A DNA stretch of 64,000 bases from an uncultured Pelagibacteraceae bacterium (GTDB lineage Bacteria; Pseudomonadota; Alphaproteobacteria; Pelagibacterales; Pelagibacteraceae): positions 49,185 to 113,184 of the forward strand of contig CACABC010000003.1 in assembly GCA_902530635.1 (NCBI GenBank), in the 5' to 3' direction. Under the pieces are notes generated by a model. The model ran no database searches and was not told the DNA's origin. It was given only the letters and a program-made list of their open reading frames with translations. Shown piece by piece: positions 41,555 through 52,119 of this stretch. Position numbers and translations under genes: made by a program. The stretch's first letter is position 1. The number at the start of each line of letters is the position of its first letter.

Positions 41555-42871
41555 ATGTCAAAAATCAAGAGCGATATAAATGGAAGTTATCAGGATTATT
41601 TTGATAAAGACTTATCATTAAGAGATCCAGATTTATATAATTCAATAAAACTTGAACTTGAAAGACAACAGCAACACATAGAACTTATTGCATCTGAAAA
41701 TATTGTTTCAAAAGCAGTTTTAGATGCTCAAGGGTCAATTCTAACCAATAAGTACGCGGAAGGATATCCTGGAAAAAGATATTATGGAGGATGTGAATTT
41801 GTTGACAAGGCAGAAGAATTAGCTTTGGAAAGGGTTAAAAAATTATTTAATTGTAAATATGCAAATGTCCAACCCCACTCAGGAGCGCAAGCGAATGGTG
41901 CTGTATATCTTGCACTACTAAATCCTGGGGACACAATACTTGGTATGAGTCTTAACTCAGGTGGGCACCTAACTCATGGTGCAAAAGTTTCATTATCAGG
42001 AAAATGGCTTAAAGCTTTTCATTATGAAGTCGATAAAGAAACAGGCCTTATTGATTACGATCAAATTAAAAAATTAGCTCTTGAGCACAAACCAAAAATA
42101 TTAATTGCTGGAGGAAGTGCATATTCAAGAATAATTGATTTTAAAAAATTTAGAGAAATTGCTGACAGTGTTAAAGCATATCTAATGGTAGACATGGCTC
42201 ACTTTTCTGGCTTGGTTGCTGGAAGAGGATATCCAAATCCAATAGATTTTGCAGATGTCGTAACATCAACAACACATAAAGTTTTAAGAGGTGGAAGGGG
42301 TGGAATTATTTTAACAAACAGAGAAGATTTAATTAAAAAATTTAATTCTGCTGTATTTCCAGGATATCAAGGTGGACCACTGATGCATGTTATTGCAGCC
42401 AAAGCCGCGGCATTTCATGAGGCATTGCAGCCTAGTTTCAGAGAATATATAAAATCTGTTCTTGCAAATGCAAAAATTCTTTCAGAAACACTTAAAAACA
42501 ATGGTTTTAAAATTTTCTCTGGTGGAACAGATACTCATTTAATGCTAGTAGATTTACGGCCATTTAAAGTCACAGGTAAAGCAGCTGAAATTAGTTTGGG
42601 TAAAGCAAATTTAACTTGTAATAAAAACGGTATTCCTTTTGATACTGAAAAAATGACTATAACTTCAGGAATAAGACTTGGATCTCAGGCAGCAACAACA
42701 AGAGGATTTGGTTTAAATGAATTTAAAAAAGTAGGAGAATTAATTACCAAAGTCATTAAAGGCTTATCATCTAATCCTGAAAATAATAGCAAAACAGAGT
42801 CCGACGTAAGAAAAGAAGTAATCGAATTATGTTCTAAATTTCCTATATACAATCATTTAAATAAAAAATAA
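41555..42871 (+). CDS. glyA: Serine hydroxymethyltransferase
   Basis: [18 protein letters not shown]...[20 protein letters not shown]...[16 protein letters not shown]. Confidence 0.98.
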   Translation: MSKIKSDINGSYQDYFDKDLSLRDPDLYNSIKLELERQQQHIELIASENIVSKAVLDAQGSILTNKYAEGYPGKRYYGGCEFVDKAEELALERVKKLFNCKYANVQPHSGAQANGAVYLALLNPGDTILGMSLNSGGHLTHGAKVSLSGKWLKAFHYEVDKETGLIDYDQIKKLALEHKPKILIAGGSAYSRIIDFKKFREIADSVKAYLMVDMAHFSGLVAGRGYPNPIDFADVVTSTTHKVLRGGRGGIILTNREDLIKKFNSAVFPGYQGGPLMHVIAAKAAAFHEALQPSFREYIKSVLANAKILSETLKNNGFKIFSGGTDTHLMLVDLRPFKVTGKAAEISLGKANLTCNKNGIPFDTEKMTITSGIRLGSQAATTRGFGLNEFKKVGELITKVIKGLSSNPENNSKTESDVRKEVIELCSKFPIYNHLNKK

Positions 42872-42873
42872 TT

Positions 42874-43338
42874 ATGTTATGTCCTTTTTGTAGAGAAAAA
42901 GATACATCTGTTGTTGACTCAAGACCAACCGAAGACGGAACTGCTATAAGAAGAAGAAGATTGTGTACTTGCAATGGAGGTATGAGATTTACTACATTTG
43001 AAAGAGTTCAATTTAGAGAATTGTCCGTTATAAAAAAAAATGGTCGTAGAGTTCCTTTTGATAGAGAAAAAATAGCTAAATCGATTTTTACTGCACTAAA
43101 AAAAAGACCAATTGACCCAGATACAATAGACAAAGTTGTTTCTAAAATCTCAAGAGAGTTAGAAGAAATGGGACAATCTGAAATTCAGTCTAATTTTATT
43201 GGAAAAAAGGTCATGGATTATTTAAAAGATCTAGACAAAATTGGTTATATTAGGTTTGCTTCAGTATACACAAACTTTAAAGAAGTAGGTGAATTTGGGG
43301 AATATATTGAAGAACTAGATGGGAAAGCCAAAAAATAG
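42874..43338 (+). CDS. nrdR: Transcriptional repressor NrdR
   Basis: [31 protein letters not shown]...[12 protein letters not shown]-cone; position before ribD. Confidence 0.93.
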   Translation: MLCPFCREKDTSVVDSRPTEDGTAIRRRRLCTCNGGMRFTTFERVQFRELSVIKKNGRRVPFDREKIAKSIFTALKKRPIDPDTIDKVVSKISRELEEMGQSEIQSNFIGKKVMDYLKDLDKIGYIRFASVYTNFKEVGEFGEYIEELDGKAKK

Positions 43339-43373
43339 TTTTAATTTCTAGTTTTAGTAAATACTCCTCAGTA

Positions 43374-44465
43374 ATGAAATCATATTACAAAATATCTGAA
43401 AAAAGATTTATGAATTTAGCTTTTGAAAAAGCTTATAAACATTTAGGTGCCACAAAAGAGAATCCATCAGTTGGTTGTGTTGTGGTAAAAAAAGGTTCAG
43501 TAATATCATCTGGATCTACATCAATTAATGGAAGACCACATGCAGAAACTAATGCTTTAAAAGAAAAAAAAAATTATCAAGGTTCAACTATGTATGTGAC
43601 GTTAGAGCCGTGTTCGCATTTTGGCAAAACACCACCATGTATCAATACTATAGCTAAAAAGGGTGTTTCAAAAGTATGCTATTCAATATTAGATCCAGAT
43701 ATTAGAAGTAAAAATAAAGCAAAATCAATATTCAATAAAAAGAAAATAAAAGTCAAAGTTGGTTTATTAAAAAACAAGGGTTATAATTTTTATAAGAGTT
43801 ATATTTTATCCAAAAATAACAAATCTTTACCATTAATAGATGCAAAAATTGCAATATCAAAAGACTATTTTTCTGTAAATAAAAAAAAGAAATGGATAAC
43901 TAATGATTTATCAAGAACTAAAGTACATTTAATTAGATCCAGATATGATTGTATTTTAAGCACTTACAAAAGCATTAACAAAGACAATTCCTTATTAAAT
44001 TGTCGAATTAATGGTTTAAATGTTTTAAGTCCTAGCAGGATAATTATTGATAAAAATTTAAAATTAAAAAAAAACCTCAATATATATAAAAGCACAAAGA
44101 AAATTAAAACTTATATTGTTACATCAAGTAATAACCAAATTAAAAAAAATTTTTTTAAGTCAAAAAATATTAATTTAATTAAAATGGATAATAATCGAGA
44201 AAAATTTTCTTATAGAGAAATACTTTTAAAACTTAAAAAAAAAGGTTTTTCAAGAATTTTATGTGAGTCAGGTTTTTACACAACGAACGGATTTCTGAGA
44301 AACAATCTGGTTCATAATCTTTATGTTTTTAAATCAAATAAAACTTTAAATAAAAATGGAAGAAATTCTTATAAAAATTTGTTAAGCATTCTTAGAATAA
44401 AAGATAAAAAAAAGATTAAGGTTAATTTGTCTGGAGATGAAATGTACAAATTAAAAATAAAATAA
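43374..44465 (+). CDS. ribD: Bifunctional deaminase/reductase RibD
   Basis: ENPSVGCVVVKKG...GRPHAETNAL...YVTLEPCSHFGKTPPCI. Confidence 0.94.
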   Translation: MKSYYKISEKRFMNLAFEKAYKHLGATKENPSVGCVVVKKGSVISSGSTSINGRPHAETNALKEKKNYQGSTMYVTLEPCSHFGKTPPCINTIAKKGVSKVCYSILDPDIRSKNKAKSIFNKKKIKVKVGLLKNKGYNFYKSYILSKNNKSLPLIDAKIAISKDYFSVNKKKKWITNDLSRTKVHLIRSRYDCILSTYKSINKDNSLLNCRINGLNVLSPSRIIIDKNLKLKKNLNIYKSTKKIKTYIVTSSNNQIKKNFFKSKNINLIKMDNNREKFSYREILLKLKKKGFSRILCESGFYTTNGFLRNNLVHNLYVFKSNKTLNKNGRNSYKNLLSILRIKDKKKIKVNLSGDEMYKLKIK

Positions 44466-45064
44466 TGTTTAATGGAATAGTATATAATCAAGGTATTATA
44501 AAAAATATTAAAAACAATCCTAAATATGTAAAAGGAAGTTTGGTTATTGAAATTTCTTCTAATATATCTTTTAAAAAAAAAGATATAGGAGAATCAGTCT
44601 GTTGTGATGGTGTTTGTTTAACATTAATTAGAATAAAAAAAAAATCTTTTCTTTTTTATCTTTCTAAAGAAACTTTAAAAAGGTCTAATTTTAAGAATCC
44701 TAAAATTGGCAAACGTATTAATATTGAAAAATCTCTTTATCACGGTAAAAAAATATCAGGTCATTACATACAGGGACACGTTGACACAACTTCAAAAGTT
44801 ATATCGATTAAAATTATAGATAAATCTTGGATAGTAAATTTTAACCTAAGTAGAAAATATCATAAATTCATTGTTGAAAAAGGTTCAATATCTATTAATG
44901 GTGTATCTTTAACTGTTTCAAAAGTAAGAAAAAATAGTTTTGAAATTACGATTATACCCCATACTTTAAAACTAACTAATCTGATAAATTTAAAAAAAGG
45001 TAATTTGGTTAACATCGAATTTGATATGGTTGGTAAATATTTAAATAATATACAATTAAAATGA
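44465..45064 (+). CDS. ribE: Riboflavin synthase alpha chain
   Basis: MFNGIVYNQGII...GESVCCDGVCLTL...HYIQGHVDTTSKV...SINGVSLTV. Confidence 0.94.
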   Translation: MFNGIVYNQGIIKNIKNNPKYVKGSLVIEISSNISFKKKDIGESVCCDGVCLTLIRIKKKSFLFYLSKETLKRSNFKNPKIGKRINIEKSLYHGKKISGHYIQGHVDTTSKVISIKIIDKSWIVNFNLSRKYHKFIVEKGSISINGVSLTVSKVRKNSFEITIIPHTLKLTNLINLKKGNLVNIEFDMVGKYLNNIQLK

Positions 45065-46119
45065 AACAAAATTCCTCAACTATTAAAACTATTATTAATG
45101 AAGCAAAAAAAGGCAAAATGTTTATTTTGGTTGATAACAAGGATAGGGAAAATGAAGGTGATTTAGTTGTTCCTGCTTCAAAGGTTAATGCAAAAAAAAT
45201 AAATTTTATGGCTAAACATGGGAGAGGTCTTATATGTTTAGCTCTTACACAAAAAAAAGTTAAAAAATTACGTTTACCTCTTATGTCAATGGTAAATAAA
45301 TCGAGAACCCAAACAGCATTTACAGTTTCTATTGAGTCTAAAAAAGGTATTACAACTGGAATCTCAGCTCATGATAGAGCAAAAACAATTAAAGTTGCTA
45401 TAAAAGAAAGTTCATCGAAAAAGGACATTGTCTCACCAGGCCATGTTTTTCCGCTAGTAGCAAAAAATGGCGGTGTTTTAGAAAGAGCCGGTCACACCGA
45501 AGGCTCTGTGGATATATCAAAACTAGCAAGATTAAACCCAAGCGCCGTTATTTGTGAGGTAATGAATGAAGATGGAACAATGGCCAGATATAATGATCTA
45601 ATTCCATTTGCTAAAAAACATAAATTAAAAATTGCTAAAATTGAGGACATTATTTCATACAGATTAAAAAATGAACGTCTAATTAAGCTAATATCTAATA
45701 AAAAAATTAATATAAAAAAATTTGGAAATTTTGATTTAAAAATCTTTCAAAATAAACTTGATGAGTCAGAACACTATGTCATAACAAAAGGTAATTTTGC
45801 TTCTAACAAAACTCCTAGAGTAAGAGTTATATCCACAAATATTTTAAATATATTTTTTAATTTTAATAAAGATATTTTTAAATCATCATTAAAGCATTTA
45901 AATAGATTTAATAATTTTGCTCTTATTTTGATAAAAGGTTCAAACCCTAATACAGTATCATCAAAAAGTAGTAAAATATTAAGGTATTATGGTGTTGGTG
46001 CCCAAATAATTAAAGAATTAAAAATCAAAAATATGATATTAGTTTCAAGATCAAAAAAACGTATTATAGCTTTAAAGGGATATGGAATAAACATCACAAA
46101 ACAAGAAATTATCAAATGA
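45061..46119 (+). CDS. ribB: 3,4-dihydroxy-2-butanone 4-phosphate synthase with degenerate GTP-cyclohydrolase-II-like C-terminal domain (RibBX-type)
   Basis: RibB: FILVDNKDRENEGDLVVPA...RGLICLAL...VSPGHVFPLVAKNGGVLERAGHTEGSVD; C-terminus lacks RibA Cys-rich Zn motif. Confidence 0.92.
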   Translation: MKQNSSTIKTIINEAKKGKMFILVDNKDRENEGDLVVPASKVNAKKINFMAKHGRGLICLALTQKKVKKLRLPLMSMVNKSRTQTAFTVSIESKKGITTGISAHDRAKTIKVAIKESSSKKDIVSPGHVFPLVAKNGGVLERAGHTEGSVDISKLARLNPSAVICEVMNEDGTMARYNDLIPFAKKHKLKIAKIEDIISYRLKNERLIKLISNKKINIKKFGNFDLKIFQNKLDESEHYVITKGNFASNKTPRVRVISTNILNIFFNFNKDIFKSSLKHLNRFNNFALILIKGSNPNTVSSKSSKILRYYGVGAQIIKELKIKNMILVSRSKKRIIALKGYGINITKQEIIK

Positions 46120-46511
46120 AAAAAAAAATATGTATTATTAAATCAGTTTATAACGAAGATATTACTAATGAACTTTTATTAGGAGCGAATAAATTACTTG
46201 AAAAAAACGATATAAAAAATGTTGTTACAATCAATGTTCCTGGCGCATTTGAAATTCCTGTTGTTATATCTAAAAATATCAAAAAGTATGATGCTTTTAT
46301 TGCTATCGGTTGCATAATTAAAGGCGAAACATCAAATTTTGATTTAATTTCTAGCGCTATTACCAATGGAATCATGCAGATATCTATAACGCACAAAAAA
46401 CCTATAGGTAATGCTATAATCACATGTTTTAATAAAGACCAGGCGCTAAATAGACTAGACAAGGGGAAAGAGGCGGCTACAGCTATTCTTGAAGTTCTTA
46501 GAATCAAATAA
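46116..46511 (+). CDS. ribH: 6,7-dimethyl-8-ribityllumazine synthase
   Basis: NVPGAFEIPVVISKNIKKYDAFIAIGCIIKGETSNFDLISSAITNGIMQIS. Confidence 0.95.
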   Translation: MKKKICIIKSVYNEDITNELLLGANKLLEKNDIKNVVTINVPGAFEIPVVISKNIKKYDAFIAIGCIIKGETSNFDLISSAITNGIMQISITHKKPIGNAIITCFNKDQALNRLDKGKEAATAILEVLRIK

Positions 46512-46912
46512 TGTCAGATAATAGATTAGATAGCAATCCAAGGATAATTGTTGTGCAGAAACTTTATTCATATTTTATTAATAGAGATAATCAAATTATT
46601 TACCCAAAGCATCGATATAAAAAATTTATTAAAGACACAGTATCTGGGACGATTGAAAGAGAGGAATTTTTGCTATCAAAATTAAAGGAAATATTAAAAA
46701 ATGAATTTAATCCTTCAAGAACCGATCTAATTCTAAAACTTATGATTTTATCAGCAACATTTGAACTCTTTTATTCACACAAAACCCCAATTAAAGTAGT
46801 AGTAAGTGAATATGTGAAAATATCAGATTTTTTTTTAGAAAGTGCACATAAAGGCTACTTAAATGCTATTTTGGACAAAGTCTCTAAAAATGTTAGAAAA
46901 AATAGTGAATAA
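46511..46912 (+). CDS. nusB: Transcription antitermination protein NusB
   Basis: VVQKLYSYFIN...ILKLMILSATFELFYSHKTPIKVVVSEYVKISDFF; follows ribH. Confidence 0.88.
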   Translation: MSDNRLDSNPRIIVVQKLYSYFINRDNQIIYPKHRYKKFIKDTVSGTIEREEFLLSKLKEILKNEFNPSRTDLILKLMILSATFELFYSHKTPIKVVVSEYVKISDFFLESAHKGYLNAILDKVSKNVRKNSE

Positions 46913-46977
46913 TTTCTTGCCTTTTGTTGTATTTTTTGGCAATTTCCAGTTTTTATTTATCTTAGGGAGAAAAATCA

Positions 46978-49068
46978 TTGGATAATTTATTTTTAATAAT
47001 ACTCGTTGGAGTTTTAGCAGTAGCTTATAGCTATATATTAAGTAGACAAATTATTTCTTCCAGCCCCGGCAACGCAAAGATGCAAGATATCGCTGGTGCG
47101 ATACAAGTCGGTGCAAAAGCTTATTTAAACAGACAATACAAGACTATAGCAATTGTAGGAGTAATAGTTTTAGTAATTATAAGTTATTTTTTTAGTTTAT
47201 TAGTTGGTCTTGGGTATTTTATTGGTGCTTTGCTTTCTGGTGTTGCTGGCTATGTTGGAATGTTAATTTCAGTTCAAGCTAATGTTCGTACAGCTGAAGC
47301 TTCAAGAACAAGTTTACAAAAAGGTTTAACGATGGCCTTTAAATCTGGTGCTATAACCGGTTTGTTAGTAGCGGGTTTAGCTTTACTCGCAATTTCAATT
47401 TATTACGGAGCATTATTATTTTTTAATATTGATGATAGAGAAACAATTAATGCTTTAATTGCTTTAGGTTTTGGAGCATCATTAATTTCTATTTTTGCTA
47501 GATTAGGTGGTGGTATTTTTACAAAAGGAGCTGATGTAGGTGCTGATTTAGTTGGAAAAGTTGAAGCTGGAATACCTGAGGACGATCCTAGAAATCCAGC
47601 TGTTATAGCTGACAACGTTGGAGACAATGTAGGTGATTGTGCTGGAATGGCTGCTGACCTTTTTGAAACTTATGCGGTAACTATTGTTGCAACAATGGTT
47701 CTTGCTTCAATATTTTTTCAAGACAATTCGGCCATGATGATCTATCCTTTGGCTATCGGCGGAGGTTGTATTATTGCTTCAATAATAGGAACTTTTTTTG
47801 TAAAACTTGGAAAAAGTAAAAACATTATGGGAGCGCTTTACAAAGGTTTCATTGTTACTGCAATAATTTCTTTAGTGTTATTATATCCAATCACCTCTTA
47901 TGTGATTGGTTTAGAAAGTTCATTTAATGTTGGTGATAAAAGTTTTACAGGTTTTAATTTATACTATTGCGGTATTATTGGTTTAGTTGTTACGGGATTA
48001 ATTATTTGGGTTACCGAATATTATACTGGCACAAATTATAGACCTGTTAGAAGTGTCGCAAAATCTTCTACAACAGGACATGGAACAAATGTTATTCAGG
48101 GCTTAGCTATCTCGATGGAGGCTACAGCGTTACCAGCGCTAATTATTGTTGCTGGAATTATAGCTACAAATGAGTTGGCAGGATTATTTGGTATAGCAAT
48201 TGCTGTTACAGCAATGTTAGCATTAACAGGAATGGTAGTGGCTTTAGACGCATATGGCCCTGTCACAGATAATGCCGGTGGAATCGCTGAGATGTCAAAA
48301 CTTCCAAAAAATGTAAGAAAAACTACAGATGCACTTGATGCTGTTGGTAATACAACAAAAGCGGTTACTAAAGGTTATGCTATTGGTTCAGCAGGCCTAG
48401 GAGCGCTAGTTCTTTTTGCAGCATATACGGAAGATATAAAGTTTTTTTCAAAAGTATCTGGCTCTTATCTAGAAGGAATAAATGTAAGCTTTGATTTGTC
48501 AAATCCTTTTGTTGTAATTGGTCTATTAGTTGGTGGGATGTTACCCTATTTGTTCGGTTCAATGGGCATGCAAGCTGTTGGTAGAGCAGGAGGGGCTGTT
48601 GTAATTGAAGTTAGAAGACAATTTAAAAAAATACCTGGAATTATGAAAGGTAAAAGAAAACCTGATTATGGAAGACTAGTTGATTTGTTAACAAAAGCAG
48701 CAATTAAAGAAATGATTGTACCTTCTCTTTTACCAGTGCTTTCACCAATAGTTTTATATGTGATTATTTATTTTATCGGTGGTTTAGAGGCTGCTTTATC
48801 CTCTGTTGGCGCAATGCTTCTTGGAGTAATTGTTACAGGATTGTTTGTAGCTATTTCAATGACGGCAGGAGGTGGTGCTTGGGATAACGCAAAAAAATAT
48901 ATAGAGGATGGTAATTATGGTGGTAAAGGATCAGAGTCTCACAAAGCTGCTGTAACTGGTGATACTGTAGGAGATCCTTACAAAGATACTGCAGGGCCAG
49001 CAGTAAATCCTATGATTAAAATCACAAATATAGTTGCCTTGTTACTATTAGCAGTAATCTCACATTAA
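46978..49068 (+). CDS. hppA: Membrane-bound H+-translocating pyrophosphatase (TTG start)
   Basis: [55 protein letters not shown]. Confidence 0.98.
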   Translation: MDNLFLIILVGVLAVAYSYILSRQIISSSPGNAKMQDIAGAIQVGAKAYLNRQYKTIAIVGVIVLVIISYFFSLLVGLGYFIGALLSGVAGYVGMLISVQANVRTAEASRTSLQKGLTMAFKSGAITGLLVAGLALLAISIYYGALLFFNIDDRETINALIALGFGASLISIFARLGGGIFTKGADVGADLVGKVEAGIPEDDPRNPAVIADNVGDNVGDCAGMAADLFETYAVTIVATMVLASIFFQDNSAMMIYPLAIGGGCIIASIIGTFFVKLGKSKNIMGALYKGFIVTAIISLVLLYPITSYVIGLESSFNVGDKSFTGFNLYYCGIIGLVVTGLIIWVTEYYTGTNYRPVRSVAKSSTTGHGTNVIQGLAISMEATALPALIIVAGIIATNELAGLFGIAIAVTAMLALTGMVVALDAYGPVTDNAGGIAEMSKLPKNVRKTTDALDAVGNTTKAVTKGYAIGSAGLGALVLFAAYTEDIKFFSKVSGSYLEGINVSFDLSNPFVVIGLLVGGMLPYLFGSMGMQAVGRAGGAVVIEVRRQFKKIPGIMKGKRKPDYGRLVDLLTKAAIKEMIVPSLLPVLSPIVLYVIIYFIGGLEAALSSVGAMLLGVIVTGLFVAISMTAGGGAWDNAKKYIEDGNYGGKGSESHKAAVTGDTVGDPYKDTAGPAVNPMIKITNIVALLLLAVISH

Positions 49069-49074
49069 GCTTTT

Positions 49075-49551
49075 TTATTTTGGTGAGTTTGATCTAATTT
49101 TTTGTCTTAAACTTTGCAAAAATGATTGAAGGAAAGTGCCTTTCCGAATATCATTAACTGTTTCTTCTTTAGCAAATTCATAGTCATTCATGTTATCTTT
49201 GTTATAAAAAAGTTTTTCCTTCAAAATCCCATATTTGTCAAATCTGACAACAAGAACATTGTTTGATATTAAGACCTCTTTACCAAGTTTATAAATACCA
49301 CCCTTAGCTTTAGTTCTCTCAATATATATCCATGTATTTTTTTCTTTTAATGATTTAGAATGTGGTTGTCCCAAAGTTCTTATTACATCGTTTTTATTTG
49401 TTTTATTTACATTTAAAAGTTCCTGTCTATTTTCTAGATACATAATACCGTGACCTTTTATTACTTTGTTTCTTTGACAATTTGTCATTAAAAAAGTTAA
49501 TAATAGTAATATAATTATAAAATTAAAATGTTTGCCTTTTACAAAAAACAT
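49075..49551 (-). CDS. bamE: Outer membrane assembly lipoprotein BamE/SmpA family
   Basis: Lipobox FLMTNC; NKNDVIRTLGQPHSKSLKEKNTWIYIERTKAKGG. Confidence 0.85.
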   Translation of the reverse strand: MFFVKGKHFNFIIILLLLTFLMTNCQRNKVIKGHGIMYLENRQELLNVNKTNKNDVIRTLGQPHSKSLKEKNTWIYIERTKAKGGIYKLGKEVLISNNVLVVRFDKYGILKEKLFYNKDNMNDYEFAKEETVNDIRKGTFLQSFLQSLRQKIRSNSPK

Positions 49552-50028
49552 AACAATAAACTTTATAACAAATTGATTGAGCTATCGCGAGATAAATTTT
49601 TTTATGAAAAAATCAAGCTAACAGACGACTTTCAAACACGTATTTTATTAATCTTTTTTCATCTTGCTATCATACTTAAAAAAGCTAAAGGAAAAAAATA
49701 TCAAAAAAAAACACAATCTGTTTTTGATAATATTTTCTTAAATATAGAATACCATATAAGAGAATTAGGATACGGTGATGTTGCTGTTAACAAAAAAATG
49801 AAAACTTTAAGCAAAATTTTTTATGATATTTTGTTTAATATTGAAAAAAATGGCAATGATACATCCTTAGATATAGATAATCTTTTAATAAAATATTTTT
49901 TTTTAAGTGATAAGAAAAATGGAAAATTGGTCAAATTAGCAGATTATTTAAGCAAATTTAAAAATTTTTGTTTTGCTTTAGATATCAATATTATGCTAAA
50001 TGGATCAATAGATTTTAAATATAGGTAA
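49528..50028 (+). CDS. Ubiquinol-cytochrome c chaperone (CBP3) family protein
   Basis: 166 aa; FYEKIKLTDDFQTRILLIFFHLAIILKK...YHIRELGYGDVAVNKKMKTLSKIFY; usual bamE/CBP3/rpmF neighbourhood. Confidence 0.8.
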   Translation: MFAFYKKHNNKLYNKLIELSRDKFFYEKIKLTDDFQTRILLIFFHLAIILKKAKGKKYQKKTQSVFDNIFLNIEYHIRELGYGDVAVNKKMKTLSKIFYDILFNIEKNGNDTSLDIDNLLIKYFFLSDKKNGKLVKLADYLSKFKNFCFALDINIMLNGSIDFKYR

Positions 50029-50032
50029 TATA

Positions 50033-50206
50033 ATGGCAGTACCAAAACGAAAGACATCTAAAGCAAGAAGAAACAAAAGAAGATCACACCACAAAATTAG
50101 TGGTGCAAATGTCATAGAAGATAAAAAAACAGGTGAATATAGATTGTCTCACCACATTGATCTTAAATCTGGGTTATACAACGGAAAAAAAATTTTAGAC
50201 AAATAA
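50033..50206 (+). CDS. rpmF: 50S ribosomal protein L32
   Basis: 57 aa ORF below track cutoff: MAVPKRKTSKARRNKRRSHHKISGANVIEDKKTGEYRLSHHIDLKSGLYNGKKILDK*. Confidence 0.96.
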   Translation: MAVPKRKTSKARRNKRRSHHKISGANVIEDKKTGEYRLSHHIDLKSGLYNGKKILDK

Positions 50207-50230
50207 TCTAATTTTATTTTTTTAATTTTA

Positions 50231-51283
50231 ATGACAGAAAAGGTTAAAATTTCAATAGATTTAATGAGTGGAGAAAATTCTCCAAATAAAACTATTGAAG
50301 GAATTGATTTATTTTTAAGGAGAAATAAGAACAATGATTATTTTTTTTATCTTTTTGGGGATAAAAATATAGTGGAGACAAAAATCAATATGTTAAAGAA
50401 TTTTAAAGACAAATATAAACTTATTGATACAAAGATTATAGTTTCTGATGATTTGCCAGCTTTATCTGCTATTAAAAAAGGAAAAAACTCTAGTATGTGG
50501 AAAAGTATTGAGTCCCAAATATTGTCGGACTCTGATGTTTCGTTATCAGCGGGTAATACAGGTGTCTTGTTGGTTATGTCAAAGATGATACTCAAAACAC
50601 TCAAGGATGTAGATAAACCTGCTCTTGCCGGTTTATGGCCAAACAAAAAAAATATGAATGTTGTTCTAGATCTTGGCGCAAATATCGAATGTAATGAAAA
50701 AAATTTAATAGATTTTTCTGAAATGGGATCAGCTCTTTTTCAGTCTCTATATCCAAACGAAAAACCTAAAGTTGCTTTATTGAATATTGGATCTGAAGAA
50801 ATTAAAGGAACCGAATTACTTAAAAATACATTTGCTAAATTAAAAATTTTAGACTCGCTTGGAGATTTTGAGTTTTCTGGTTATATAGAAGGGAATCAAA
50901 TAACCAATGGAAAAAGTAATGTTATTGTTACAGATGGTTTTACTGGAAATGTTGCTCTTAAAACAGCTGAAGGTACAGCGAATTTCTTAACAGAAAATTT
51001 AAAAAAATCTTTATCAAGTAACTTATTTGCAAAATTTTCAACCCTATTTTCTTTTTTTGCTTTGAAAAAGTTTAAAGAAAAACTTGATCCAAGAAAGTAT
51101 AATGGTGCTATATTTTTAGGGTTAAACGGTCCAGTCGTCAAAAGTCATGGTTCTACTGATGCTCTAGGTTTTTCTTACTCAATTGAAGTGTGCTATAAAA
51201 TTGCTAAAGGTAATATGATGAAAAAAATAAAAGACAATCTTAATCACATAAAAAAAATTAATGACGAAAAGAGAGAATATTAG
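50231..51283 (+). CDS. plsX: Phosphate acyltransferase PlsX
   Basis: ISIDLMSGENSPNKTIEGI...SAGNTGVLLVMSK...VTDGFTGNVALKTAEG. Confidence 0.94.
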   Translation: MTEKVKISIDLMSGENSPNKTIEGIDLFLRRNKNNDYFFYLFGDKNIVETKINMLKNFKDKYKLIDTKIIVSDDLPALSAIKKGKNSSMWKSIESQILSDSDVSLSAGNTGVLLVMSKMILKTLKDVDKPALAGLWPNKKNMNVVLDLGANIECNEKNLIDFSEMGSALFQSLYPNEKPKVALLNIGSEEIKGTELLKNTFAKLKILDSLGDFEFSGYIEGNQITNGKSNVIVTDGFTGNVALKTAEGTANFLTENLKKSLSSNLFAKFSTLFSFFALKKFKEKLDPRKYNGAIFLGLNGPVVKSHGSTDALGFSYSIEVCYKIAKGNMMKKIKDNLNHIKKINDEKREY

Positions 51284-51554
51284 TAAGAATGATATTTTGA
51301 AAAATATAAAATATCATCAGGGTTTTCCAGTAAGTTATTCGGAAAAGATTTTTGACTATATTTTTGATATTATTATCGAAGGCCTTAAAAGAGATGGGAA
51401 ATTAAAAATATCAGGTTTTGGCACATTTAAAATTTTAAATAAAAATTCAAGAATTGGGAGAAATCCTAAAACTAAAGAAAAACATCAAATTAGTTCTAGA
51501 AAAGTTGTGGTTTTTTCTCCCTCTCTAAAAGTTAAAAAAAAAATAAATGGATAA
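51261..51554 (+). CDS. ihfA: Integration host factor subunit alpha (HU family)
   Basis: GLKRDGKLKISGFGTFKILNKNSRIGRNPKTKEKHQISSRKVVVFSPS. Confidence 0.9.
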   Translation: MTKRENISKNDILKNIKYHQGFPVSYSEKIFDYIFDIIIEGLKRDGKLKISGFGTFKILNKNSRIGRNPKTKEKHQISSRKVVVFSPSLKVKKKING

Positions 51555-51927
51555 AACTAAAAGCGCTTATAAAACTATTGGAGAAGTCGCACTCGAAATC
51601 GGATTAAGAGATAAAAAAAATAAAAAATTAGGTACTCATACTTTAAGATTTTGGGAAAAACACTTCAAACAAATTAGGCCAAAAATTTTATCTGGGAATA
51701 GGCGTTATTATTCAAATAAAGATGTTCAATATTTAAAATTGATTTATACATTGCTTAAAAATAAAGGTTTTACAATTAAAGGAGCAAAAAAAGCTTTAAA
51801 CAATCCATCTTTAAAACTTGACGATGTATTATTTTCTGGTGTAAATAGGAAAAATTTTAACATATCAATAAAAATGAAAGCTGATAAAATTAAAAATATT
51901 ATTAAAAAAATAAAAAAAATAAATTAA
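51547..51927 (+). CDS. MerR family transcriptional regulator
   Basis: YKTIGEVALEIGL...THTLRFWEKHFKQIRPKILSGNRRYYSNKDVQYLKLIYTLL. Confidence 0.9.
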   Translation: MDKTKSAYKTIGEVALEIGLRDKKNKKLGTHTLRFWEKHFKQIRPKILSGNRRYYSNKDVQYLKLIYTLLKNKGFTIKGAKKALNNPSLKLDDVLFSGVNRKNFNISIKMKADKIKNIIKKIKKIN

Positions 51928-52118
51928 TGGCAAAAAAAAGCTCAATTAAAGTAAGATTGGTTCCTGAAAATAAAACGGATAGCCCTTTTTATTATTATGT
52001 AAAAAAACCTTCCAAAGGTGAAAAAGCAAAAATTAAACTTAAATTAAAAAAATATAACCCTGACACAAGAAAACACGAATATTTTATTGAGAAGAAACTT
52101 CCTCCTCACAGTAAGTAA
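51927..52118 (+). CDS. rpmG: 50S ribosomal protein L33
   Basis: MAKKSSIKVRLVPENKTDSPFYYYVKKPSKGEKAKIKLKLKKYNPDTRKHEYFIEKKL. Confidence 0.9.
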   Translation: MAKKSSIKVRLVPENKTDSPFYYYVKKPSKGEKAKIKLKLKKYNPDTRKHEYFIEKKLPPHSK

Positions 52119-52119
52119 T

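Noticed and set aside
46913-46977. TTGCC...GGCAA inverted repeat and a possible TTGGCA-16-TATCTT promoter before hppA
   Set aside because: Short arms with a 16-nt loop and weak -10; not distinguishable from chance in AT-rich sequence.
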